Source: a virus. From it: a DNA stretch of 36,732 nucleotides. Location of the stretch: positions 1 through 36,732 of IMG/VR virus record IMGVR_UViG_3300030943_001110. One strand, written 5' to 3'. The translations under genes and the position numbers were made by a program. Of the stretch, positions 8,576-14,324 are shown piece after piece. Within the stretch, counting starts at the first letter, position 1; each line of letters begins with the position of its first letter. A model generated the notes under the pieces. The model saw only the letters and a program-made list of their open reading frames with translations. It was not told where the DNA came from and did no database searches.

Positions 8576-10105
8576 TTATCTCTTATATTTATACTGTTCC
8601 GTAGTTCCTGTTGGTCCATAAGTTCTTGTTACTTCTGTTCCCGGCTGATCAGCGTTTGTTCCTTCCGCGTTTTTGCCTGTCTTTATCCTATTTGCAGCGT
8701 TGAATCCACCCCAATAATCTTTTTTCCTACCGTAATAAGAAAGTCCATAGTTGATTTTTGCTGCCGTTTGAGCTTCGGCAAGCTGAGTACCTCTATTATA
8801 TTTAAAACTACTATTGTCTCTCTCGGTTGTAACAGAATAGTTATTAGGATTGCCTAACCCTTCTGTATTGTCTGTAAGTTGACTCCACATAGCATCGGCA
8901 GAAGATTGTTTGCCTGTCTTTTTCCCATTTGCATCGTATTCGTCATAACTTCCATTTGAGTTTAATCTCCACGTTGAATTAGTTTTATTCTGTTTGTCAT
9001 AAACTTTTATTTTATAAGTCTCAATAGATGGAGAATTGGCTATTAAATTAGGATGATCTTTATACACGGTAAAGTTCAAAGGTGAGCCTTGTCCTCCTTT
9101 TTCGTCTGGGAAAGTTATATAACTGGATTCTGTCGGATATTCTTTAGTGCTTTGTCTCTCTTGATTTTGTGCTTCTGGAGAATAAATTGCGTTATATTCT
9201 CTCTTAAATCCTTGACCGCCTTTATCAATTGGAGCAGTATAATACTTGCCAAGAGTTCCTGTTTCTCCAATAAATTTGGCTATCTCATTTCTTGCATCAG
9301 CTGAAACTCCCGGAGATTTTTCATTGTTATATTTGAATGCACCATTAGCATCTATTGTAAGCGTGCCATTCTGTAAGGCTGCATGTGCTTGCGGATATTT
9401 TGCTATTAATTCAGATATAGTCTGCTCTGCTCTTTGAGAATTATACAAATCCTCTTTAGATAAAGCTTCGTTTTGTAAATTAATTCTTTGTTTGTTTATA
9501 TCTTCCGGCATTGTAAGTAAGTTTTGCATTGAAGGTATGCCTGTTGGGTTTGTTCTTCTAACTTCATTTGGGTCTTGCATTGCAAAACTTCCAGTCATGT
9601 CCATTTTTGTTCCTTGGTTTGCTTCTACAGCCATAAGTTCATTCATAAAATCCGCCATACCCTTTTTGGTTCCGGCATAACTTTGCAGTTGATCATTATA
9701 ATAATTAATCATAGGAACATCCTGAATTTGTGTTCCACCTGAACCATTCATCGTTACATTCACTGGTCCGGATATTTCGGGAGTTTTAGGCGTAATAGCG
9801 TTAGCCAAAGAGGGTATATTAGGACCATAAGGAACATTTCCATTCAACTTACCAATATTACCCATATTCCTTGGCTGAGCAATAACCGATGGCGAAGAAG
9901 TCATAGACTGCTTATCCGCGTTATCCTTTAAAACCTGTGCCATATTCGCAAAAGCTTGTCTCTGTGCTTCCCTATATTTTGCGACCGCATCGTAATAGTT
10001 CTGCGTAATACCAGTGCCATTTATAGCACTACCAAAATCTCCGTAAGCATTTTGCATTAAAGTATTACCGCCACTATTCCTATTGTTCCAGTTTCCGTAT
10101 GCCAT
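8576..10105 (-). CDS. Probable internal virion protein, middle of the ejection set
   Basis: A 509-residue Asn/Gln/Gly/Ser-rich protein. The N-terminal 100 residues include a helical stretch (YYDAVAKYREAQRQAFANMA); the rest is low in hydrophobics. It has no signal peptide or membrane span. The ATG follows AGAGGGGAAATT. Only five bases separate it from the giant gene downstream and eleven from the smaller gene upstream. Position and composition suggest the equivalent of T7 gp15, a structural protein delivered with the DNA, but I see no diagnostic motif. A structural tail role is the alternative. Confidence 0.65.
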   Translation of the reverse strand: MAYGNWNNRNSGGNTLMQNAYGDFGSAINGTGITQNYYDAVAKYREAQRQAFANMAQVLKDNADKQSMTSSPSVIAQPRNMGNIGKLNGNVPYGPNIPSLANAITPKTPEISGPVNVTMNGSGGTQIQDVPMINYYNDQLQSYAGTKKGMADFMNELMAVEANQGTKMDMTGSFAMQDPNEVRRTNPTGIPSMQNLLTMPEDINKQRINLQNEALSKEDLYNSQRAEQTISELIAKYPQAHAALQNGTLTIDANGAFKYNNEKSPGVSADARNEIAKFIGETGTLGKYYTAPIDKGGQGFKREYNAIYSPEAQNQERQSTKEYPTESSYITFPDEKGGQGSPLNFTVYKDHPNLIANSPSIETYKIKVYDKQNKTNSTWRLNSNGSYDEYDANGKKTGKQSSADAMWSQLTDNTEGLGNPNNYSVTTERDNSSFKYNRGTQLAEAQTAAKINYGLSYYGRKKDYWGGFNAANRIKTGKNAEGTNADQPGTEVTRTYGPTGTTEQYKYKR

Positions 10106-10116
10106 AATTTCCCCTC

Positions 10117-10851
10117 TTAATATCCTTCTCTTTTTCTTCTACCCATTGCATCTAATCCGGTTATCGGGTCGTATTCTGCGTATTGCGCACCACCATAATT
10201 AACTTTATTCGTCGAATTACCACCGGCTAATAATTTTTTATAACTATCGATAAGACTTGCCATATCCCCTAACTCTGAACTTCTATAAGGGGTAGTTTGA
10301 TTCTGACCACCATTACTTATCCCCTGTCCATACATCTGTGCAATATTATTTGTCCTATCTTCATATGTTGTTTTTAAAGGTTTTGCATAAGCTAAAGCAG
10401 CGCTTGTGTTTGCTTGATTCATTGATTCCATCATTGGAGCCATTGAAGATAAGCTTATTTTCATACCGGAAGAACCAACGCCCGAACTTAATCCAAGTTG
10501 TGATAAAGCGTTATTTACTGACGCTCCCTGTTGACTTAACTGAGATTGTAAAGTATTTGCGTATCCTTGATCAATTCTTCCTTGGGTGTTCTCCCAAGGT
10601 GTAGCAAACTTTTCTTCGCTTGAAACAAAAGGTTGAGTTATATCGATTCCCAACTCTTTCATTTTTGCAAGATAATCATTTACACCTGTCCGGGCATTTT
10701 CAGAACTTTGATTTCCGGTTTCATCTGTGCCAAATAAGGCGTTATATAAACCACCGGCAGCCGATACTCCCGTACTTATACCGGAACCTGCGCCTAAAAC
10801 ACTTGCCGCTCCTCCTAATCCTTTTAATAAATTCCCCCATTCAAAAGCCAT
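10117..10851 (-). CDS. Probable small internal virion protein (T7 gp14-like)
   Basis: A 244-residue protein with a Gly/Ala/Ser-rich, weakly hydrophobic N-terminus (MAFEWGNLLKGLGGAASVLG then ISTGVSAAGGLYNALFG) typical of small phage proteins that insert into the host envelope during DNA ejection. The centre is Gln/Ser/Asn-rich and helical (TLQSQLSQQGASVNNALSQL); the C-terminus is polar and basic. The start has a strong GGGGAGG site. It begins the three-gene block that ends the late operon, as gp14 precedes gp15 and gp16 in T7-like phages. The assignment rests on composition and order. Confidence 0.6.
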   Translation of the reverse strand: MAFEWGNLLKGLGGAASVLGAGSGISTGVSAAGGLYNALFGTDETGNQSSENARTGVNDYLAKMKELGIDITQPFVSSEEKFATPWENTQGRIDQGYANTLQSQLSQQGASVNNALSQLGLSSGVGSSGMKISLSSMAPMMESMNQANTSAALAYAKPLKTTYEDRTNNIAQMYGQGISNGGQNQTTPYRSSELGDMASLIDSYKKLLAGGNSTNKVNYGGAQYAEYDPITGLDAMGRRKREGY

Positions 10852-10897
10852 AACTACCTCCCCTTATATTACTATAAATTTAAATACTTTTTAGCTA

Positions 10898-11371
10898 CTA
10901 ATCAATAGACTTCCACAGGTCATATCTTGCCTTGCATCTTTTTGTTAGTCCTGGCATTACAATATATTGCTTTTTCTTTTCGCTGAAAGCCTTATTGTAC
11001 CTGAACAATCTTTCTGCCGCTTCATCAAACTTCTTCTCGTTTACCAATCGAACAACACTACTGTTCATAAAGGCTAAATATTGTAGGTTGAAAGCCATGT
11101 CAACCAAAACATCAAATATGTTTTGTGGAACATCTACGTGGACAGCTGCTTTAACTCTAGCTTCTCCGACACCTAAGACATCTTTTCTGTAAAGATCGTA
11201 AACTTCTGCATCGGTTAATTTGTGATCAAAAACTTCGCCCTCTTTTATTAAGTGACCAATGCCGATAGTCATATTTCCGCATCCATCATCATAAGGGGTA
11301 TACCTTATCCCTTCAAATTGTTCGGCAAGCTTTATACCCTTATTGCTTATATGCATTAATTTAATATCCAT
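10898..11371 (-). CDS. Endolysin, GH24 (T4-type) lysozyme
   Basis: A 157-residue lysozyme that cleaves the glycan chain of peptidoglycan at the end of infection. The family triad is complete and correctly spaced: Glu20 in QFEG, Asp29 in YDDGCGN and Thr35 in MTIGIGH (E-x8-D-x5-T). Later family segments are present (LTDAEVYDLYRKDV; ALVDMAFNL-like DVLVDMAFNL; GLTKRCKARYDLW, the C-terminal R-R-x-E/E-region equivalent). Length matches family members. There is no signal peptide, so release must rely on the holin encoded 10 bases upstream. It ends in TAG. The Shine-Dalgarno is weak (GATGGAA), which may delay or limit synthesis. Confidence 0.95.
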   Translation of the reverse strand: MDIKLMHISNKGIKLAEQFEGIRYTPYDDGCGNMTIGIGHLIKEGEVFDHKLTDAEVYDLYRKDVLGVGEARVKAAVHVDVPQNIFDVLVDMAFNLQYLAFMNSSVVRLVNEKKFDEAAERLFRYNKAFSEKKKQYIVMPGLTKRCKARYDLWKSID

Positions 11372-11381
11372 AGTATTCCAT

Positions 11382-11591
11382 CTATTTTTTTATTTTAGTT
11401 ATTGCGTCTTTTACTTCGGTTGTTATATTGCCGCCAATTGTTATAGCTATTAAACACCCAATTTTATAAATTAAAGTATATTCCGGGGCAAAAAATATTG
11501 CCCCGGCAGAAACTACGGTTCCTATCCTTTCTAAAGTTTTCCAAAAATTTGGATTCTTATAGAAAGGAACTGATTTAACTTCATCCGCCAT
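11382..11591 (-). CDS. Holin candidate
   Basis: A 69-residue protein with a short polar N-terminus, two adjacent hydrophobic stretches (about 22-36, IGTVVSAGAIFFAP, and 38-54, YTLIYKIGCLIAITIGG) and a charged tail ending in Lys-Lys. Size, topology and its place directly before the lysozyme gene are typical of phage holins, which make holes in the inner membrane and time lysis. Its ATG overlaps the upstream TAA (TAATG). The precise holin family is not recognisable. Confidence 0.8.
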   Translation of the reverse strand: MADEVKSVPFYKNPNFWKTLERIGTVVSAGAIFFAPEYTLIYKIGCLIAITIGGNITTEVKDAITKIKK

Positions 11592-12175
11592 TATGCACCT
11601 GCTACTGCTGTTGTATTGGTAGTAGTTGTGTTTGCTTTCTCGGCGGCTTTCATTGCCCTATTGTGCCAGCCCTGCTGAATAATAATTGTTTGTTTGGCTA
11701 TCAAACCAACAAGTTCTTTGTCATAATCATTTTCAAACGGCATTTCGGCTACAACGGTATTGATGATATCTTCTTCCTCTTCCTTGGTTATAATATCTCC
11801 AAGTTCGAGTTTTGCGTTGGAAATCTCAGTACCTATACTAAAGAGTTCCGGAAGTATAGGAACAAGAACCATTAAATCGCCCGCTTGAAATCCATTACCC
11901 AAAGCGTTTATTCCTGAATAGATTATTTCGGCAAGAGTTCCGTAAAGTTTTTTAATGTTCTCTACGCCGTATTTGTTAATTTCGGTCATTTCGACCTCCT
12001 TTAAATTGGTTGTTTCGTTTTGTTTATTATTTAATGGGAGCAAATCAGGGAATGGAAACGGAGTTTGATTTACCCTCATTACTTCTTCGGTCTGTTGAAT
12101 ATCGCTATCAACCAATTCAATATTGGTGTTAGGTTTATCATTATTAACTTCTTGTCGTTCTTTGCCATCTTGCAT
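11591..12175 (-). CDS. Unassigned protein in the lysis region, with a possible second internal start
   Basis: A 194-residue acidic protein. I choose ATG 12175 (MQDGKERQEV) because GGAGG lies eight bases upstream and the ATG overlaps the preceding stop (TGATG); the in-frame ATG at 12190 would overlap that Shine-Dalgarno itself. The first 60 residues look disordered. A second ATG at 11989 (MTEINKYGVENIKKL) has an excellent AAAGGAGG site and starts the folded-looking part, of 132 residues, with a hydrophobic stretch (GDLMVLVPILPELFSIG). Long and short forms may both be made. The tail is rich in Thr/Asn/Ala. Function unknown; the position before the holin suggests a lysis-related or holin-regulating role as inference only. 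Confidence 0.7.
   Translation of the reverse strand: MQDGKERQEVNNDKPNTNIELVDSDIQQTEEVMRVNQTPFPFPDLLPLNNKQNETTNLKEVEMTEINKYGVENIKKLYGTLAEIIYSGINALGNGFQAGDLMVLVPILPELFSIGTEISNAKLELGDIITKEEEEDIINTVVAEMPFENDYDKELVGLIAKQTIIIQQGWHNRAMKAAEKANTTTTNTTAVAGA
11995..12002 (-). promoter_or_regulatory. Internal ribosome binding site for a short form
   Basis: On the minus strand AAAGGAGG lies five bases before the in-frame ATG at 11989-11987, as good as any start site in the window. It suggests independent translation of the C-terminal 132 residues of the surrounding gene. Confidence 0.6.
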
Positions 12176-12606
12176 CAACGGTACCTCCATATTGCGTAAT
12201 CTAATTCGTTAATGTATTTATAATTATATATAATGTCGTCGCTTTCTTCATAATAAATATGTACTTTGTAATCTTTAAATGGTGGAACTTTATAAACTTT
12301 TATTTTACATTTAAACAGTTTATCTGTCTCTCCTTTTGCCTGTTCTGCCATTCTATCCCACTGCGAATCAAGCGTAAATCCGGTATGTTTATTTACCTGA
12401 ACACGCTTTTTAAATTCTAAACTATCAAACGATGGATATACTTTCCAGTTAGGATTAATAGGAACATCTCCACCCCAATATTTCTCCACATAAACTGTAT
12501 CACGAATGATTACTGGTTTTTGTGTATTTACAGCAAGCGTGCATCCGGAAATTAGCAGCCCGATTACGCCTAATAGAAATACTATATTTATTTTTACATG
12601 TTTCAT
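12175..12606 (-). CDS. Predicted lipoprotein, possible outer-membrane spanin
   Basis: A 143-residue protein with a basic N-terminus, a hydrophobic core and a lipobox (LISGC, Cys22), so it should be lipidated and anchored in the envelope after signal peptidase II cleavage. The mature part is basic and aromatic (VEKYWGGDVPINPNW..., KVPPFKDYKVHIYYEE), with no coiled coil visible. It shares a TGATG overlap with the next gene. In Gram-negative phages a lipoprotein in the lysis region is often the outer-membrane spanin, but this one is larger than classical Rz1. No acidic lipoprotein-export signal follows the Cys. AGGAG lies 11 bases before its ATG, just after a hairpin. Confidence 0.7.
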   Translation of the reverse strand: MKHVKINIVFLLGVIGLLISGCTLAVNTQKPVIIRDTVYVEKYWGGDVPINPNWKVYPSFDSLEFKKRVQVNKHTGFTLDSQWDRMAEQAKGETDKLFKCKIKVYKVPPFKDYKVHIYYEESDDIIYNYKYINELDYAIWRYR

Positions 12607-12637
12607 GCCACTTAATTCTCCTAAAGTTTTTAAATAA

Positions 12638-12657
12638 GTGGCTCATCATCGAGCCAC
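12638..12657 (-). terminator. Hairpin between micro-ORF and lipoprotein gene
   Basis: GTGGCTC (12638-12644) and GAGCCAC (12651-12657) form a perfect 7-bp stem with a six-base loop. In the direction of transcription it is followed by TTATTTAAAAACTTT, so it could act as a weak terminator/attenuator or protect a processed mRNA end. It sits just upstream of the lipoprotein's Shine-Dalgarno. Confidence 0.4.
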
Positions 12658-12684
12658 CCCTAAATGAAAATAAATATTAGACTG

Positions 12685-12723
12685 TTAACAGCCCTTGCCC
12701 TTACCTTTGCCTTTTTTAGCCAT
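12685..12723 (-). CDS. 12-residue Lys-Gly micro-ORF
   Basis: A complete minimal ORF, MAKKGKGKGKGC then TAA, preceded by AAGGAATAAAATC. It starts four bases after the previous gene ends and lies in an otherwise empty interval of about 120 bases before the lipoprotein gene. The product is a very basic alternating Lys-Gly peptide with a terminal Cys. Good spacing and a plausible ribosome binding site argue for translation, but such a short frame can occur by chance. Function unknown. Confidence 0.4.
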   Translation of the reverse strand: MAKKGKGKGKGC

Positions 12724-12727
12724 GATT

Positions 12728-12952
12728 TTATTCCTTATGTGGTTTAAGTTCCTTCTTATCCTCAGAAGGTTTTTTAATATTTTTCTTTTTCCATTCTTTC
12801 CAATATTCTAATCTTTTTTCAAAAATGATTTTCACCATTTCCAATTCAGGTATAGCTACCTTCTCTCCAAACTCTTCTGTCAAAATTATGTCGTCAAGTT
12901 TTGATAGATGGTCTTCTATAGTTTTTATTCTGTTATTGGAATAGTCGCACAT
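12728..12952 (-). CDS. Small charged helical protein
   Basis: A 74-residue, mostly helical protein (KTIEDHLSKLDDIILTEEFG ... MVKIIFEKRLEYWKEWKKKN) with a Lys/Glu-rich tail. There is no membrane span or signal peptide. The ATG overlaps the preceding stop (TAATG) and follows AGAGGGAAAC. It lies among small membrane proteins of the lysis region. Family unknown. Confidence 0.65.
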   Translation of the reverse strand: MCDYSNNRIKTIEDHLSKLDDIILTEEFGEKVAIPELEMVKIIFEKRLEYWKEWKKKNIKKPSEDKKELKPHKE

Positions 12953-13221
12953 TAGTTTCCCTCTAAAATAAATACACTATCAATTATCATTTGTATATTA
13001 CCAGTATCATTGTATCCCCAATGAACAATAGCATGTGTTATTTCCTTTGTAAGGAACTCCTTACTCTTGGAATATTGTATCATTGATATTTTTTTCTCTT
13101 TCGGTTTTTCTTGCGAAATAGTTGCATCGGTAAAACAAAATAATAAAAATATCGTTAGAAATATCGCTATTATTAAACCGGCAATGACCATCAATATTTT
13201 AGACGTTAATGTGTTTTTCAT
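12952..13221 (-). CDS. Small membrane-anchored protein, possible inner-membrane spanin
   Basis: An 89-residue protein with one long hydrophobic segment (about 8-31, ILMVIAGLIIAIFLTIFLLF) and a polar, mostly helical remainder of about 55 residues. The segment may stay as an N-terminal anchor, or be cut after DATIS, which would again put Gln at +1 (QEKPKEKK). N-terminal anchor plus periplasmic helix resembles an inner-membrane spanin, and a lipoprotein gene lies two genes on. That pairing is inference. The start has AGGA eight bases upstream. Confidence 0.65.
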   Translation of the reverse strand: MKNTLTSKILMVIAGLIIAIFLTIFLLFCFTDATISQEKPKEKKISMIQYSKSKEFLTKEITHAIVHWGYNDTGNIQMIIDSVFILEGN

Positions 13222-13261
13222 GTTAAAATCCTATATTGTAATTTATAAATTTTTTAGGTGT

Positions 13262-13369
13262 CTAATGGTTTTTGATCCAACCATTACTCGGCTTAATTAT
13301 AAAACAAGAAGCTACTACTGCCAAAACTACAAGTATGGGAACTCCAATAATTGCATAAAATACTATCAT
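13262..13369 (-). CDS. 35-residue single-span membrane peptide
   Basis: ATG 13369 is preceded by GGAGG at four bases and overlaps the upstream TGA (ATGA). The product has a hydrophobic span over about residues 2-25 (VFYAIIGVPILVVLAVVASC) and a short basic tail ending WIKNH, then TAG. Strong ribosome binding site, overlap and clean transmembrane pattern make it likely real. It could be an accessory holin or an anti-holin-like peptide, but nothing specific identifies it. Confidence 0.65.
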   Translation of the reverse strand: MIVFYAIIGVPILVVLAVVASCFIIKPSNGWIKNH

Positions 13370-13584
13370 ATAGCCTCCATCCAGTTTAATATAGCCCAAT
13401 ACTTTCCTAGTTTAGTCTCGTTATCCTCGTTACTGTTTTTTAATATCTCTGTTTCCATTGCTCTGATGTCGTCTGTAACATCAACATTTTTCTTGACGTA
13501 ACGATCAAACTTGATTACCTTCCATCCTGTGTGCAACACATTTTTTTCTTTAAATGCTGCTAATTTTACTAAGAACTCATTCAT
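13366..13584 (-). CDS. Unassigned 72-residue protein
   Basis: A small soluble-looking protein (MNEFLVKLAAFKEKNVLHTG...) with a conserved-looking WKVIKFDRYV segment and an acidic middle (VTDDIRAMETEILKNSNEDN). The start follows AAGGAGAAAAGAAG. Its stop overlaps the next start. It is the first gene after the fibre block. I do not recognise the family. Confidence 0.65.
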   Translation of the reverse strand: MNEFLVKLAAFKEKNVLHTGWKVIKFDRYVKKNVDVTDDIRAMETEILKNSNEDNETKLGKYWAILNWMEAI

Positions 13585-13596
13585 CTTCTTTTCTCC

Positions 13597-13689
13597 TTAA
13601 AACGGTTTTTTAGTTGGTGTAAATGCTGCCGAATATCGAGAAATTCCTTTTGTCACTCTAAAGTTTTGAATCTGAAATTTACCGAAACA
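13597..13689 (-). other. In-frame continuation of the LamG domain beyond TGA
   Basis: Thirty sense codons after the TGA encode CFGKFQIQNFRVTKG... and end PTKKPF before TAA. This matches the usual end of LamG domains in phage fibres (F-x-G-x-I-x-x-F-R-V/I-T-K-G, A-R-Y-T-x-x-F-T-P). The TAA sits directly at the Shine-Dalgarno of the next gene, the spacing expected of an intact gene in this operon, while the TGA leaves an unusual gap. Confidence 0.75.
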
Positions 13690-14322
13690 TCATGCTTTAT
13701 ATGATCCAATTTGTAATTTATAGTCTGTGCCATAATATATCGCTCCGGCACTATTGTCTGTCCAAACCTCTACACCATTAGTATATCCTTTCCAAGCTCC
13801 CGAAACTCTAGTCATTGCAATATGATACCACGTACTTCCGGACAAAGTGAATGTTTTATTAGGCACTAAATTCCACGAACTACCATCTGTACTACCATAA
13901 CTATACATACCGGAAGTTGCAGCAGTGAATAAACCTACGCCAATATAATCACCAACATAATTTATATAGAATACCCCACCCGCAGCGGAAGTTGAAGCAT
14001 AGAAATAAATCCAAAACTCAATGGTCATATCTGATGAACCGATATTCAGTTGTGCGTTATTGCTCGGAACAGATAAGCTAGTGGTAGAACCGTCAAAATA
14101 TCCACTATATAAACCCATAACAGGATTATTTGCAGTGGTAGTTTTTGTGGTTCCAGCATTCGTTATAACGTTACTATACTGGCTTACATCATATATCGTA
14201 CTTTGTGGAGAATTATTAAATCTTACTAACATAGAAGTATATCTATCGGGCAATGATTGTTGAAACTTAAACTGCCCAAATAAAGAAGAAACCGTCAATA
14301 ATAATATTATTAGTTTTTTCAT
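13690..14322 (-). CDS. Secreted LamG/concanavalin-like protein, cut short by an in-frame TGA
   Basis: A 210-residue protein with a signal peptide (MKKLIILLLTVSSLFG, then Gln17) and a LamG-like jelly-roll domain (YSGYFDGSTTSLSVP, MTIEFWIYF, WYHIAMTR, GYTNGVEVW), a fold used for sugar binding in fibres. I start it at ATG 14322, five bases after GGAG; upstream ATGs lie before or inside that site. TGA at 13690-13692 comes right after LQIGSYKA, where the last strands of the domain should follow. They do follow in the same frame: 30 more codons including QIQNFRVTKGISRYSAAF, then TAA at 13597. The product is therefore either truncated by mutation or extended by readthrough. It follows a long fibre-like gene with which its start is coupled. 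Confidence 0.8.
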   Translation of the reverse strand: MKKLIILLLTVSSLFGQFKFQQSLPDRYTSMLVRFNNSPQSTIYDVSQYSNVITNAGTTKTTTANNPVMGLYSGYFDGSTTSLSVPSNNAQLNIGSSDMTIEFWIYFYASTSAAGGVFYINYVGDYIGVGLFTAATSGMYSYGSTDGSSWNLVPNKTFTLSGSTWYHIAMTRVSGAWKGYTNGVEVWTDNSAGAIYYGTDYKLQIGSYKA

Positions 14323-14324
14323 CA

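Noticed and set aside
13597-14322. General reassignment of TGA as a sense codon
   Set aside because: Several other genes end at TGA with correct overlaps to the next start (for example at 12175, 13366, 1754 and 2482), so only this one TGA is suspicious.
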